Of a stretch of DNA of 64,000 nucleotides, positions 36,728 through 46,007 are shown in pieces; position 1 is the first letter of the stretch, and each line of letters starts with the position of its first letter. Location: assembly GCF_000378605.1 (NCBI RefSeq), contig NZ_KB905157.1, positions 62,001 to 126,000 on the forward strand, written 5' to 3'. The notes under the pieces are model-generated. The model made no database searches and was not told the DNA's origin. It saw only the letters and a program-made list of their open reading frames with translations. A program made the position numbers and the translations under genes. This DNA comes from Thioalkalivibrio sp. ALJ21. Lineage in GTDB: Bacteria > Pseudomonadota > Gammaproteobacteria > Ectothiorhodospirales > Ectothiorhodospiraceae.

Positions 36728-37133
36728 TCGGGAGGCCGTCAGCCCCGAGGCGGGGGACGGCACAATCCGTATCGAGGTCGCCTATGCGCGCCCCGACCGC
36801 CAGGTGATCCTGCCGCTGGTCGTGCCCGAGGGCACGACCGTGGACGCGGCCCTGCGCCAGTCGGAGATCGACGCGCAGTTTCCCGAGATCGATCTGGACA
36901 ACGCCAAGGTGGGGATCTTCGGCAAGCTCACCCGACGCGACACGGTGTTGCGCCCGAAGGATCGCATCGAGATCTATCGGCCGTTGATCGCCGATCCGAA
37001 AGAGGTGCGTCGTCAGCGGGCCGGCAAGAACCGGAAGAAGCCCGGCAAGGGGGGCGATCAGGCTTCCGAAAAGCCCGCGGGCGAGAAGCCGGAGGGCGGG
37101 GCCGGGAGCGGGAAGGATTCGGCCGGCGATTGA
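36717..37133 (+). CDS. rnfH: RnfH family protein (RatB)
   Basis: A 138-residue ubiquitin-like-fold protein. The family core 'RIEVAYARPDRQVILPLVVP' and 'IDLDNAKVGIFGKLTRRDTV' followed by 'LRPKDRIEIYRPLIADPKEV' is clear. The GTG at 36717 overlaps ratA by 11 bases. After residue ~95 there is a long Lys/Gly/Glu-rich low-complexity tail that is longer than usual. The function of RnfH is not known. Confidence 0.88.
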   Translation: MPDDREAVSPEAGDGTIRIEVAYARPDRQVILPLVVPEGTTVDAALRQSEIDAQFPEIDLDNAKVGIFGKLTRRDTVLRPKDRIEIYRPLIADPKEVRRQRAGKNRKKPGKGGDQASEKPAGEKPEGGAGSGKDSAGD

Positions 37134-37148
37134 GCCGGCCGGTCGCGA

Positions 37149-37511
37149 TCAGTTGTCGTCGAGCTCGACCGGGTACTCGTCCAGCGCGATTGGCTGCGGC
37201 ACGTCGGAGTCGACGTAGCTGACTACGCCATTCTCGAAGAACACCGTTACGCGTCGCTGCTCCGTCGGCCCGATCCCGGGGCGGCGATAGTAGACGTAGT
37301 CCCAGCGGTCCTCGCGTTTGAACGCGCCGTCGATTTGCGGCGAACCCATCAGAAAGCGGACTTGCTGCGGGGTCATGCCGGGCTGGATCTGGGCGACCTG
37401 TGTCGCGTCGATGACGTTGCCCTGCTGTACATCGAGGCGGAACTGATTGAAGCCACTGCAGGCGGTGAGCAGGCTTGCAGCCACGGCAATAGAAATGAGA
37501 ATCTTGATCAT
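37149..37511 (-). CDS. bamE: Outer-membrane assembly lipoprotein BamE
   Basis: A 120-residue lipoprotein of the Bam complex that folds beta-barrel proteins into the outer membrane. The signal peptide ends in lipobox 'LLTAC', followed by 'IQPGMTPQQVRFLMGSPQID' and 'RWDYVYYRRPGIGPTEQRRV', the hallmarks of SmpA/OmlA (BamE). The ATG at 37511 gives the usual length. It is divergent from fur, the standard arrangement in this class. Confidence 0.95.
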   Translation of the reverse strand: MIKILISIAVAASLLTACSGFNQFRLDVQQGNVIDATQVAQIQPGMTPQQVRFLMGSPQIDGAFKREDRWDYVYYRRPGIGPTEQRRVTVFFENGVVSYVDSDVPQPIALDEYPVELDDN

Positions 37512-37611
37512 CGAGCCGGCGGGTCCCCAGAAGTCGGATGGGCCGTTGAACGCGCATGGTACACCAAAGCGTCCGGATGCTCTCAAGCAATCGGGTGACG
37601 GGAATCGAAGG

Positions 37612-38037
37612 ATGGAAACAAGCGATCTCAAGAAAGCGGGGCTCAAGGTCACGCTGCCACGCATGAAGATCCTCGAGATCCTCGAGAACTCGGAAACGCG
37701 TCACCTGACCGCCGAGGCCATTTACCGCGAGCTGCTCGACTCGGGCGAGGAGATCGGGCTGGCCACGGTCTACCGCGTGCTGACTCAGTTCGAGGCCGCT
37801 GGGCTGGTCTGCCGGCTCCACCTGGAGGGCAACCAGGCCGTGTTCGAGCTGGAACGTGGCGGGCACCACGATCACATCGTCTGCAACCAGTGCGGCCGCG
37901 TCGAAGAGTTCTTTGACGAGACCATCGAGAATCGCCAGCGGGAGGTCGCGCGCCAGCACGGCTTCTCCATCAAGGACCACGCCCTGGTCCTGTACGGTGA
38001 CTGCAGCGACAGCGCCTGCCCCCACCGCCCCGTCTGA
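37612..38037 (+). CDS. fur: Ferric uptake regulator Fur
   Basis: A 141-residue iron-responsive repressor. The winged helix ('LKVTLPRMKILEILENSETR', 'EIGLATVYRVLTQFEAAGLV') is followed by the metal sites: 'HHDHIVCNQCGRVEEFFDE' and the second cysteine pair 'CSDSACPH'. The full set of zinc and regulatory ligands is present. It is transcribed divergently from bamE with a 100-base shared promoter region; I did not find a convincing Fur box there. Confidence 0.97.
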   Translation: METSDLKKAGLKVTLPRMKILEILENSETRHLTAEAIYRELLDSGEEIGLATVYRVLTQFEAAGLVCRLHLEGNQAVFELERGGHHDHIVCNQCGRVEEFFDETIENRQREVARQHGFSIKDHALVLYGDCSDSACPHRPV

Positions 38038-38060
38038 CGCGCCCTCGCGCGGCTTTTCAG

Positions 38061-38172
38061 TCCGGCCGCTTTGTAGCTGGGCCCGGTTGGTCATCCTGTG
38101 TTTACGGTGGCTTCGGCCGGCCGAAAGCACGTGAACACCGGATGCCGAACCAGAGCCGGCCACAGAGACGTG
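38061..38172. repeat. Short relative of the 26.7-kb inverted-repeat element
   Basis: The left part (CCGGCCGCTTTGTAGCTGGG ... TGTGTTTACGGTGGCTTC) and right part (GTGAACACCGGATGCCGAAC ... CGGCCACAGAGACG) match the outer ends of the element at 26681-27416, joined without the interior, so they form a ~112-base imperfect palindrome after fur. Confidence 0.7.
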
Positions 38173-38214
38173 TGCTATTGCCACGTCCGACCCGGCGGGG
38201 CCCCGGGCCTGGCC

Positions 38215-38904
38215 TCAGGCCGTATCGGCGAGACGCGAGGCGATGTGCGCCGGGGCGAAGCCTTTCTGTGCGCGCAGGTAGGCGGCCAGACGCGCCGCAA
38301 AGTCGGCGGGGACCGAGGTGGAGACCGCGTCCATGTCGCGCAGCGTTTCCCAGCGCTCGGCCAGGCGCGGAAACGCCTCCGGCTCCCAGGGATTGTCGAT
38401 GTCGTCGATCAGGCTGTAGCGCAGCAGGATCGGCGCGAGGGTGGCGTCGATCAGGGTGAAGGCATGCCCCGTGAGCAGCGGATCGGCCGCCAGTTCCCGT
38501 TCCAGCCGCTCCAGCCCGCGCGAGGCTGCATGGCGCTCCATCTCGAAGGCCTCTTCGTCGCCCGCTGTCATCCAGCGGTACTGCGTCATGGTCTGCTCGC
38601 CCAGATATTCGATCCAGGCGCGCGTGCGGGCCTGCTGTAGCGGCGTGTCCGGCATCAGAGGGGGTGGGGTGATGGCATCGACGTATTCGTTGATCACCGC
38701 CGACTCGAACAGCACAGTGTCGTGATCGACCTTCAGGAGCGGTACCTTGCCGAGCGGGGACTGTTCGCGAAACCAGTCCGGCGGGTCCGCGAGATCGATA
38801 TAGGTCACTTCGAACGGGGCCTGCTTGTATTTCAGCGTGATCACGCTACGCTGAACGAAAGGACAAAGGTCAAAGCTGATCAGGTGCAGATGCGGGAGTT
38901 TCAT
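38215..38904 (-). CDS. Glutathione S-transferase family protein
   Basis: A 229-residue GST. The thioredoxin-like N-terminal domain has 'ISFDLCPFVQRSVITLKYKQ' (a CPF motif as in omega/DHAR-type and SspA-like enzymes), 'SPLGKVPLLKVDHDTVLFES' with the conserved cis-Pro and Glu-Ser. The C-terminal helical domain holds 'LTGHAFTLIDATLAPIL'. A CPxx active site suggests a thiol transferase rather than classical conjugation. The ATG at 38904 is the family start. Confidence 0.9.
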   Translation of the reverse strand: MKLPHLHLISFDLCPFVQRSVITLKYKQAPFEVTYIDLADPPDWFREQSPLGKVPLLKVDHDTVLFESAVINEYVDAITPPPLMPDTPLQQARTRAWIEYLGEQTMTQYRWMTAGDEEAFEMERHAASRGLERLERELAADPLLTGHAFTLIDATLAPILLRYSLIDDIDNPWEPEAFPRLAERWETLRDMDAVSTSVPADFAARLAAYLRAQKGFAPAHIASRLADTA

Positions 38905-39013
38905 GACGTATCGAAGCCCCATGCGGGGCCCCATCCTCTGATGGTGGAAAGCCGCGCATTGTCCATGCCCGCGATCCGGCGGGAAAGCCCAGTGTCTCCA
39001 ATGCGAGGGCCTC

Positions 39014-39439
39014 TTGGCCGGGGCTGAGGCGCGCGCAGCGCCCGCCGGCGGGTTGCGCATCGACAAGTGGCTTTGGGCCGCGCGCTTCTTCAAGACTCGC
39101 GCGCTGGCCACCGAGGCCGTCAGTGGTGGCAAGGTCCATGTGAACGGCGAGCGCTGCAAGCCGGCGCGCCGGGTGCACCCGGGCGATCGCCTGACGATTC
39201 ATCGCGGCCAGCAGACCTGGGAGATCGACGTGCGGGCGCTGAATGATCAGCGTCGGCCCGCCCCCGAGGCGCGCGAGTTGTATGCCGAGACGTCGGAGAG
39301 CGAGGCCCGGCGCGAGGCCGAGTCCGAACGCCGGCGCTCGGAACGGGCGGTGGCCGACAGCGCCCCCAGTCGCCGCCCGGACAAGCGCCAGCGCCGCCAG
39401 ATCCGGCGTTTCATCCGCCAGGACGGTCAAGACGAATGA
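39014..39439 (+). CDS. hslR: Heat shock protein 15-like S4 RNA-binding protein
   Basis: A 141-residue S4-domain protein. 'LRIDKWLWAARFFKTRALAT' and 'GKVHVNGERCKPARRVHPGD' form the S4 RNA-binding fold, and the C-terminus is very basic ('RRPDKRQRRQIRRFIRQ'). Hsp15 binds 50S subunits carrying nascent peptide and helps recycle them. No ATG fits; the start given is a TTG, with TTG at 39053 as alternative, so the first ~13 residues are uncertain. Its stop overlaps the nudix gene ATG. Confidence 0.88.
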   Translation: MAGAEARAAPAGGLRIDKWLWAARFFKTRALATEAVSGGKVHVNGERCKPARRVHPGDRLTIHRGQQTWEIDVRALNDQRRPAPEARELYAETSESEARREAESERRRSERAVADSAPSRRPDKRQRRQIRRFIRQDGQDE

Positions 39440-39906
39440 GTGGCCCACCCCAAACCCCCTTGCTGGCCGCGGATGTGGTGATCCATCACCCCGCCCACCC
39501 TGGCCGTGTTCTGGTGATCGAGCGACGCAACCCGCCCCATGGCTGGGCCCTCCCCGGGGGCTTCGTGGATGTCGGCGAGTCGGTCGAGCAGGCCGCCGTG
39601 CGCGAGGCCCTGGAGGAGACGGGTCTGGAGGTCACGCTCGAGGCCCTGCTGGGTGTTTACTCCGATCCCGCGCGGGATCCGCGCGGGCACACCGTCAGTG
39701 CTGTATTCGTGGCGCGCGGCGCGGGCGAGGCCCGTGCGGCCGATGACGCGGCGGACTGTGCCTGGCTGGATCCCGACGATCAGGGACAGCCGCTGGTCTT
39801 TGACCACCGGCGCATCCTCGATGACTATCTGCGTTACCGCCTGACCGGCGAAACGGCGCCGCTGCGCCTGGGGTCGCCGGGGGCGGGGCGAGGGGGCGGG
39901 ACATGA
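39436..39906 (+). CDS. Nudix hydrolase
   Basis: A 156-residue Nudix enzyme. The complete Nudix box is 'GGFVDVGESVEQAAVREALE' continuing 'ETGLEV', with the REUXEE core. The N-terminus ('VVIHHPAHPGRVLVIERRNP') and 'PHGWALPGG' resemble ADP-ribose pyrophosphatase/MutT-like housecleaning enzymes. The ATG overlaps the stop of hslR. The substrate is not predictable from the motif alone. Confidence 0.92.
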   Translation: MSGPPQTPLLAADVVIHHPAHPGRVLVIERRNPPHGWALPGGFVDVGESVEQAAVREALEETGLEVTLEALLGVYSDPARDPRGHTVSAVFVARGAGEARAADDAADCAWLDPDDQGQPLVFDHRRILDDYLRYRLTGETAPLRLGSPGAGRGGGT

Positions 39907-39982
39907 TGTCCGAACCTCCGGTCCTTTCCCGTACCGGCTTGCTGTTACCATACTGCGCTTTCGTTCACGGAACCCGAACCGA

Positions 39983-41368
39983 GTGACCCAGGCCGATCCC
40001 GCAACCCCGTCCGCCGCGATCCCCGAACCGCGCGTGTATTCACGCGAGGAGCATGGCATTTCGCGCGCCGCGATCGACGATAATGCCCTGAAGGTGCTCT
40101 ATCGCCTGCGCGATGCGGGCTACCGTGCCTGTCTGGTGGGCGGGGGAGTGCGCGATCTGCTGCTGGGGCGCGAGCCGAAGGACTTCGACATCGCGACCGA
40201 TGCCACGCCGGATCAGGTACGCGGGCTGTTCCGCAACTGTCGTCTGATCGGGCGGCGTTTCCGCCTGGCCCATGTTCTGTTCGGCCGCGAGGTGATCGAG
40301 GTCGCCACCTTCCGCGCGCCGCATGACGAGGACGACGACAGCGACGGGCAGGTGGCGCTGAGCGAAGAGGGTCGCATCCTGCGCGACAACCGCTACGGCA
40401 CGATCGAGCAGGATGCGGTGCGGCGGGACTTCAGCGTGAACGCGCTGTACTACGACATCGACGACTTCTCGGTGCTCGACTACACCGGCGGGGTCGAGGA
40501 CCTGCGCGAGGGCGTGTTGCGCCTGATCGGGGACGATGTCGAGACGCGGCTGCGCGAGGACCCGGTACGCATGCTGCGCGCCGTGCGCTTCTCCGCGAAG
40601 CTGGGGCTGCGCATTGCGCCCGAGGTCGAGGCCGGGATCCGCGAGCTCGCGGGCTTGATGCAGACGGTGGCCCCGGCACGGTTGTTCGACGAGGTGATCA
40701 AGCTGTTCCACAGTGGTGCGGCGGTCACCTGTCTGGACGAGCTGGAGCGCTTCGGGCTGTTCGCGCCGATGTTCCCGGAGGCGGCCGAGTGCTTTGCCGA
40801 TCCGGATCTGGGTGCCGAGCGGCGGCAATTCCTGGTCGAGTCGCTGCTCAATACTGACAAGCGCATTAACGAAGAACTTGGGGTCAACCCGGCGTTTCTC
40901 TATGCCGCGATCCTGTGGGCCCCGGTGCAGGTGGCGGCGGCCCGGCGCATCGAGGATGGCGAGCAGGAGATCCCGGCCTGGCAGCAGGCGATGGCCGAGG
41001 TGCTGGATCGCCAGGTCAAGACGGTCTCGATTCCCAAGCGCTTCAGCCTGGTTGTGCGCGAGATCTGGGAGCTGCAGGCGCGGCTGGAACGGGCACGGGG
41101 CGGCCGCGCGCTGCGCCTGCTGACGCACCCGCGTTTCCGTGCGGGTTACGATTTTCTCTGCCTGCGCGCCCGCGCGGGCGATGCCGATCCGGAACTGTGC
41201 CGCTGGTGGACCGAGTTCCAGGAGAAGGACGAGGGCGAGCAGAAGCAGATGGCCGGGGGCGGCGGCAAGGGCAAGAGCCGTGCCCGCCGTGGCGGGCGTC
41301 GTCGCAAACGCCGGCGCAAGGGCGATGGCGAGGTCGGTGGCTCGAATGACGGAGGGGATGCGGCATGA
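39983..41368 (+). CDS. pcnB: Poly(A) polymerase I
   Basis: A 461-residue nucleotidyltransferase that adds 3' poly(A) tails to RNA and promotes its decay. The N-terminal catalytic domain carries 'CLVGGGVRDLLLGREPKDFD' with the DFD metal ligands and 'RDFSVNALYYDIDDFSVLDY'; the PcnB-type RNA-binding region follows, and the last ~30 residues are strongly basic ('KSRARRGGRRRKRRRKGDGE'). The RDFSVNAL segment favours pcnB over a tRNA nucleotidyltransferase together with the basic tail. The start is a GTG. Its stop overlaps folK (ATGA). Confidence 0.93.
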   Translation: MTQADPATPSAAIPEPRVYSREEHGISRAAIDDNALKVLYRLRDAGYRACLVGGGVRDLLLGREPKDFDIATDATPDQVRGLFRNCRLIGRRFRLAHVLFGREVIEVATFRAPHDEDDDSDGQVALSEEGRILRDNRYGTIEQDAVRRDFSVNALYYDIDDFSVLDYTGGVEDLREGVLRLIGDDVETRLREDPVRMLRAVRFSAKLGLRIAPEVEAGIRELAGLMQTVAPARLFDEVIKLFHSGAAVTCLDELERFGLFAPMFPEAAECFADPDLGAERRQFLVESLLNTDKRINEELGVNPAFLYAAILWAPVQVAAARRIEDGEQEIPAWQQAMAEVLDRQVKTVSIPKRFSLVVREIWELQARLERARGGRALRLLTHPRFRAGYDFLCLRARAGDADPELCRWWTEFQEKDEGEQKQMAGGGGKGKSRARRGGRRRKRRRKGDGEVGGSNDGGDAA

Positions 41369-41895
41369 CCGATGCCGGCTTGCAGGTATTCGTGGGCATC
41401 GGCGCCAATCTTGGCGACCCCGAGGCCCAGGTGCGCGAGGCCTTCCGGCGCCTGGCCGGTGATGTGCCCGAGACGCGGCTGACGGGGCAGTCGCGGTTGT
41501 ACCGCAACCCGCCGATGGGCCCACAGGATCAGCCGGACTACGTGAACGCCGTCGCCCGGCTGCACACCCGGCTCGAACCCCTGGATCTGCTGCATGCGCT
41601 ACAGGCGATCGAAGCCGACTGTGGCCGCGAGCGCGATGGCACCCGCTGGGGGCCGCGCCTGCTCGATCTGGATATCCTGCTGTTCGGGGACCAGGTGCTG
41701 GATCTGCCCGGTCTGCATGTTCCCCATCCCGGGCTGGCCGAGCGCGATTTCGTGGTTCTGCCGCTGGCCGAGCTGGCACCGGGCCTGAAGATTCCAGGCG
41801 AGGGCCTGATCGAGCGACTCGCCCGCCGCTTCGATGGCGCCTCGCTGGTCGCGCTGGAGGACCCGAACGTCGCCCGTGCCGGAGGGCAGCGGTGA
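41365..41895 (+). CDS. folK: 2-amino-4-hydroxy-6-hydroxymethyldihydropteridine pyrophosphokinase
   Basis: A 176-residue HPPK that transfers pyrophosphate from ATP to the pterin in folate synthesis. 'VFVGIGANLGDPEAQVREAF' and the signature 'RWGPRLLDLDILLFGDQVLD' with both metal-binding Asp residues are intact, as is 'VPHPGLAERDFVVLPLAEL'. It overlaps pcnB upstream and the deoxynucleoside kinase downstream by 4 bases each, so the three are translated together. Confidence 0.96.
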   Translation: MTDAGLQVFVGIGANLGDPEAQVREAFRRLAGDVPETRLTGQSRLYRNPPMGPQDQPDYVNAVARLHTRLEPLDLLHALQAIEADCGRERDGTRWGPRLLDLDILLFGDQVLDLPGLHVPHPGLAERDFVVLPLAELAPGLKIPGEGLIERLARRFDGASLVALEDPNVARAGGQR

Positions 41896-42542
41896 GTCTG
41901 AGCGACTTCGACTTTGTTGCGGTGGAAGGGCCGATCGGGGTGGGCAAGTCCAGCCTCGCACGTCTGCTGTCGGAGCACCTGCGGGCCGAGGGGATTTTCG
42001 AGGCGCCGGACGAGAATCCGTTCCTCGAGCGCTTCTACCAGGAGCCGGACAAGCACGCCCTGGCCACGCAGCTGCATTTTCTGGTGCAGCGTGTGCGGCA
42101 GCTGACGCCGGTCAGCCAGAAGGGCCTGTTCGAGCAGCGCCACGTGGCCGACTACGTCATGGACAAGGACCCGCTGTTCGCCGAGCTCAACCTGCACCCC
42201 GACGAGCTGGAGATCTATCGCGAGATGTTCCGGCATCTGCGCGCGGGTCTGCCACGGCCGGATCTGGTGATCTACCTGCAGGCGCCGGTTGAGGTCCTGC
42301 TGGACCGCATCCGTCAGCGCGCGCGACCGTACGAACGTCACATCGAGGCGCATTATCTGGAGCGCCTGAACGCGGCTTATGCAGAATTCTTCTATCATTT
42401 CGAAGGGGCGGCACTGGTGATCGTGAACGCCACCGAGATCGACTGGGTGAACAATCCGGCCGACTTCGAACAGCTGGTGCAGTTCCTGGAGCCGATCCAG
42501 GGTGGCCGACACTATTTCAATCCGCTGCCGATCACGCTCTGA
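41892..42542 (+). CDS. Deoxynucleoside kinase family protein
   Basis: A 216-residue P-loop kinase. Walker A is 'VAVEGPIGVGKSSLARLL', followed by 'DENPFLERFYQEPDKHALAT' and the lid region 'RIRQRARPYERHIEAHYLER'. It resembles deoxyadenosine/deoxyguanosine kinases that salvage deoxynucleosides. In gammaproteobacteria a gene of this type is often found between folK and panB, but no role in folate or pantothenate synthesis is established. The start is a GTG overlapping folK. Confidence 0.88.
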   Translation: MSLSDFDFVAVEGPIGVGKSSLARLLSEHLRAEGIFEAPDENPFLERFYQEPDKHALATQLHFLVQRVRQLTPVSQKGLFEQRHVADYVMDKDPLFAELNLHPDELEIYREMFRHLRAGLPRPDLVIYLQAPVEVLLDRIRQRARPYERHIEAHYLERLNAAYAEFFYHFEGAALVIVNATEIDWVNNPADFEQLVQFLEPIQGGRHYFNPLPITL

Positions 42543-42578
42543 CGTGCGGCAGATCGACCCCGCCCGGGAGGCAGACTG

Positions 42579-43373
42579 ATGCGGCCGATCACGGTCAATA
42601 CGCTGGCCAGGCGCAAGCAGGCCGGTGAACCGATTACCTGTCTGACGGCCTATGACGCGTCCTTTGCCGCGCTACTGGATCGCTGCGGCGTGGATGTCAT
42701 CCTGGTCGGGGATTCCCTGGGCATGGTGGTGCAGGGGCACCCGACCACGCTGCCGGTGACGATCGACGACATGTGCTATCACGTCGCCAGTGTCGCGCGG
42801 GTGACCCACAACGCGATGATCATGGCGGATCTGCCGTTTCTCGGAGACGCCGATGCCCCGACTGCCTTGCAGCAGTCCGGGGCATTGCTGCGCGCCGGCG
42901 CGCATATGGTCAAGGTCGAGTGCGGCCTGGCCGAGCTGCCGATCGTCGAGCGGCTGGTGGCCGCTGGTATTCCTGTATGCGCCCATCTGGGCCTGACGCC
43001 GCAGGCCGTGCATCGCATGGGGGGCTTCCGGGTGCAGGGTCGCGACCCGCACGCCGCTGCCGAGATGGAATCGCTGGCCGCGCGGCTGGAAGCCGCCGGT
43101 GCCCAGGGCCTGCTCCTGGAGAGCGTACCGGAGGAACTGGCCGACGCGATCGTGCGCGCGACCGATATCCCTGTGATCGGGATCGGCGCCAGCCCGCGCT
43201 GTGATGGCCAGGTCCTGGTGATCCAGGACGTGATTGGCCTGACGCCCGAGCCGCCACGCTTCGCCCGCGACTTTCTGGGCGAGGGTGGCTCGCTGGAGGG
43301 CGCGGTGCGCGCCTATTGCGAGGCAGTGCGGGCGCGTACGTTCCCTGAATCCGGCGTGCATACTTTCCGTTAG
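42579..43373 (+). CDS. panB: 3-methyl-2-oxobutanoate hydroxymethyltransferase
   Basis: A 264-residue enzyme that makes ketopantoate from 2-oxoisovalerate and methylene-tetrahydrofolate, the first committed step of pantothenate synthesis. 'CLTAYDASFAALLDRCGVDV', 'LVGDSLGMVVQGHPTTLPVT' and 'MVKVECG' (metal and substrate ligands) are present, with 'AHLGLTPQAVHRMGGFRVQG'. The ATG follows a GGGAGG ribosome site. It is followed by panC and panD; the folK neighbour supplies the folate branch that feeds its one-carbon donor. Confidence 0.97.
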   Translation: MRPITVNTLARRKQAGEPITCLTAYDASFAALLDRCGVDVILVGDSLGMVVQGHPTTLPVTIDDMCYHVASVARVTHNAMIMADLPFLGDADAPTALQQSGALLRAGAHMVKVECGLAELPIVERLVAAGIPVCAHLGLTPQAVHRMGGFRVQGRDPHAAAEMESLAARLEAAGAQGLLLESVPEELADAIVRATDIPVIGIGASPRCDGQVLVIQDVIGLTPEPPRFARDFLGEGGSLEGAVRAYCEAVRARTFPESGVHTFR

Positions 43374-43424
43374 TTCGTTCATTGTTCCGTCCATGAGGAC
43401 CCCGGCCCAAGAGACCCCTGGCCC

Positions 43425-44306
43425 ATGAGAATCCTGCGTGACCGGCCCCAGTTGGTGGCCATGCATCGAGAATGGGCCCGCAAGGGCCGTGGAACCATTG
43501 CCCTGATCCCCACGATGGGGCACCTGCACGAGGGTCACATGACGCTGATCCGGCACGCCCGGGCCCGTGCGCAGCGCGTGGTGGTATCGATCTTCGTGAA
43601 TCCGATGCAGTTCGATCGCCCCGAGGACCTGGAGCGCTATCCGCGCACCCTGGAGGAAGACTCGCGCCTGCTGACCGAGGCGGGTGTGGACGCGGTGTTC
43701 TGCCCGTCGGAGGAGGACATGTACCCGGACGACGGCATGCCTCCAGTGCGGGTGGTTGTGCCGGGACTGTCGGAGATGCTGGAGGGGGCCTTCCGCCCGG
43801 GGCACTTCGATGGCGTGGCTACGGTGGTGACCAAGCTGTTCAATCTCGTGCGGCCGGATATCGCGCTGTTTGGCGAGAAGGACTACCAGCAGTTCAAGCT
43901 GGTCGAGCGCATGGTGCAGGGGCTGGATATCCCGGTACGGGTCGAGGCGATCCCGACCGTACGCGAGAAGGATGGCCTGGCCTGCAGTTCGCGCAACGAC
44001 CAGCTTCCCGAGGAGGCACGGGCGATCGCGCCGGAGCTCAAGCGTGTTCTGGACGAGGTGGCCACGGTCTGCCGGGGTGCGACGGTCTTCGATGCCGAGC
44101 GCATCCCCGAGGTCGAGGGGCGTGCCTGCGATCGCCTGCGCGAGGCCGGCTTCGATCCCGAATACCTGTCCATCCGGCGCGCGGAGGACCTGGCCGAGCC
44201 GGAGCATGGCGTGGCGCTGGCCGACCAGGATCTGGTCGTTCTGGCCGCCGCGTGGCTGGCGGAAGTCCGCCTGATCGACAACGTCCGCACCCGCCCGACG
44301 AACTGA
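43425..44306 (+). CDS. panC: Pantothenate synthetase
   Basis: A 293-residue ATP-dependent ligase joining pantoate and beta-alanine. '[20 protein letters not shown]' holds the HxGH-type nucleotide motif, '[20 protein letters not shown]' the pantoate site, '[20 protein letters not shown]' and '[13 protein letters not shown]' complete the family. Length is normal. It lies 51 bases after panB and 92 bases before panD. Confidence 0.97.
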   Translation: MRILRDRPQLVAMHREWARKGRGTIALIPTMGHLHEGHMTLIRHARARAQRVVVSIFVNPMQFDRPEDLERYPRTLEEDSRLLTEAGVDAVFCPSEEDMYPDDGMPPVRVVVPGLSEMLEGAFRPGHFDGVATVVTKLFNLVRPDIALFGEKDYQQFKLVERMVQGLDIPVRVEAIPTVREKDGLACSSRNDQLPEEARAIAPELKRVLDEVATVCRGATVFDAERIPEVEGRACDRLREAGFDPEYLSIRRAEDLAEPEHGVALADQDLVVLAAAWLAEVRLIDNVRTRPTN

Positions 44307-44398
44307 TCCGTGCCCGATTCGGGGTGGGGCATTTGCCGCGCCTGGCACAATCGCGGATAATTTTGCGCCCCCAGAGGTTATCGCCGGGAAAATCGCCG

Positions 44399-44779
44399 AT
44401 GCACGTCACCATGCTCAAGGGCAAGCTGCACAAGGCCCAGGTCACTCATTGTGAGCTGGAGTACGAGGGCTCGTGCGCCATCGATACGCGGCTGCTGGAA
44501 GCCGCCGGCATCCTGCCGTTCGAGCAGATCCAGATCTACAACGTGGACAACGGCGAGCGCTTTACCACCTATGCGATCGAGGGCGAGCCGGGCTCCGGCA
44601 TCGTCTCGGTCAATGGCGCGGCCGCGCACAAGGCGGCGGTGGGCCATCGCGTGATCATCTGCGCGTACGCACAGATGGAGGCCGCCGAGGCCCGCGAATT
44701 CACCCCGAATCTCGTGTATCTCGACGCCCGCAACGCGATCGTGCGCACCGGCCACGGCATCCCGGTGCAGGCCGCCTGA
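44399..44779 (+). CDS. panD: Aspartate 1-decarboxylase
   Basis: A 126-residue pyruvoyl enzyme that makes beta-alanine for pantothenate. The proenzyme cleaves itself at Gly24-Ser25 ('[17 protein letters not shown]'), and Ser25 becomes the pyruvoyl group. The key '[20 protein letters not shown]' segment is intact. The ATG at 44399 puts the cleavage Ser at the usual position 25. It completes panB-panC-panD in one direction. Confidence 0.97.
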   Translation: MHVTMLKGKLHKAQVTHCELEYEGSCAIDTRLLEAAGILPFEQIQIYNVDNGERFTTYAIEGEPGSGIVSVNGAAAHKAAVGHRVIICAYAQMEAAEAREFTPNLVYLDARNAIVRTGHGIPVQAA

Positions 44780-44846
44780 GAAGCTACTCCCTAGCGCTCG
44801 CCTCCGCAGTTGTCGGGCAACGGGCGCACCGCTATCCTCCACACCC

Positions 44847-46007
44847 ATGAATCTCCACGAATTTCAGGCCAAGGCGCGCTTTCGCGACGCCGGCATCCCC
44901 GTTCCCGACGGACAGGTGATCACCCACGCCGATGAGCTCCCCGCAGCCTGGCAGGCCCTGGGCGGCGAGCGCGTGCTGGTCAAGGCCCAGGTACACTCCG
45001 GCGGGCGCGGCAAGGCCGGTGGCGTGGTCATGGCGGATTCCCCCGAGGCCGCGCGCGAGGCGGCGGAGAAGCTGCTGGGCTCGCGCCTGGTCACCGGGCA
45101 GAGCGGCCCCGAGGGTCTGCCGGTGGATCAGCTCCTGCTGGAGCCGGCCGCCGACATCGCCCGCGAGTTCTATTTCGCCCTGCTGGTGGACCGGGCTCGT
45201 GAGCGCCTGGCGCTGGTGGTCTCCGCCGAGGGGGGTATGGACATCGAGACCCTGGCCGCCGAGCGGCCCGAGGCGGTGATCACCCTGCCGATCCACCCGG
45301 CCACGGGCGTGATGCCGTTTCACGGGCGGCGGGTCGCCTTTGCCCTCGGGCTGTCGGGCGAGTCGGCCAAGGCGATGGCCCAGCTGGTGACCAATGCCCA
45401 TGCCCTGTTCCAGCAGGTGGATGCGCAGCTGCTGGAGATCAACCCGCTGGTGCTGACTGCTGACGACCAGCTGCTGGCCATCGACGCCAAGCTGACCGTG
45501 GACGACTCCGCCGCCTACCGCCAGAAGGCGCTGATGGCCGAACGCGACGCGCGCCAGCGCGACCCGGCCGAGGAAGAGGCGCACGAATACGACCTCAACT
45601 ACATCCGCCTGGACGGCTCGATCGGCTGCATGGTGAACGGTGCAGGGCTGGCCATGGCCACGATGGACCTGATCAAGCACCACGGCGGCGAGCCGGCCAA
45701 CTTCCTGGATGTCGGCGGCGGCACGACGGTGGAGCGGGTCACGGCCGCGTTCAAGCTGATCCTCTCGGACGCTTCGGTGAAGGCGGTGCTGGTGAATATC
45801 TTTGGCGGCATCGTGCGCTGCGACCTGATCGCCGAGGGCATCATCGCTGCGATCCGCGAGGTGCAGGTCCAGGTGCCGGTGGTGGTGCGGCTGGAAGGCA
45901 CGAATGCCGAGCAGGGCCGCGAGGCCCTGGCCAGTTCCGGTCTGGACGTGATCCCGGCCGCGGACCTCGACCGCGCGGCGCGCACCGTGGTGGAGGCCGT
46001 GGCATGA
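44847..46007 (+). CDS. sucC: Succinate-CoA ligase (ADP-forming) subunit beta
   Basis: A 386-residue ATP-grasp subunit of the TCA-cycle enzyme that interconverts succinyl-CoA and succinate with nucleotide phosphorylation. '[20 protein letters not shown]', '[20 protein letters not shown]' (nucleotide site), '[20 protein letters not shown]' (metal site) and '[20 protein letters not shown]' are conserved. It overlaps sucD by 4 bases. The 2-oxoglutarate dehydrogenase genes that usually precede sucCD are absent here. Confidence 0.97.
   Translation: MNLHEFQAKARFRDAGIPVPDGQVITHADELPAAWQALGGERVLVKAQVHSGGRGKAGGVVMADSPEAAREAAEKLLGSRLVTGQSGPEGLPVDQLLLEPAADIAREFYFALLVDRARERLALVVSAEGGMDIETLAAERPEAVITLPIHPATGVMPFHGRRVAFALGLSGESAKAMAQLVTNAHALFQQVDAQLLEINPLVLTADDQLLAIDAKLTVDDSAAYRQKALMAERDARQRDPAEEEAHEYDLNYIRLDGSIGCMVNGAGLAMATMDLIKHHGGEPANFLDVGGGTTVERVTAAFKLILSDASVKAVLVNIFGGIVRCDLIAEGIIAAIREVQVQVPVVVRLEGTNAEQGREALASSGLDVIPAADLDRAARTVVEAVA

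Noticed and set aside
40040-41947. 635-codon minus-strand frame opposite pcnB and folK
   Set aside because: It crosses two well-supported plus-strand genes and shows only composition-driven sequence.
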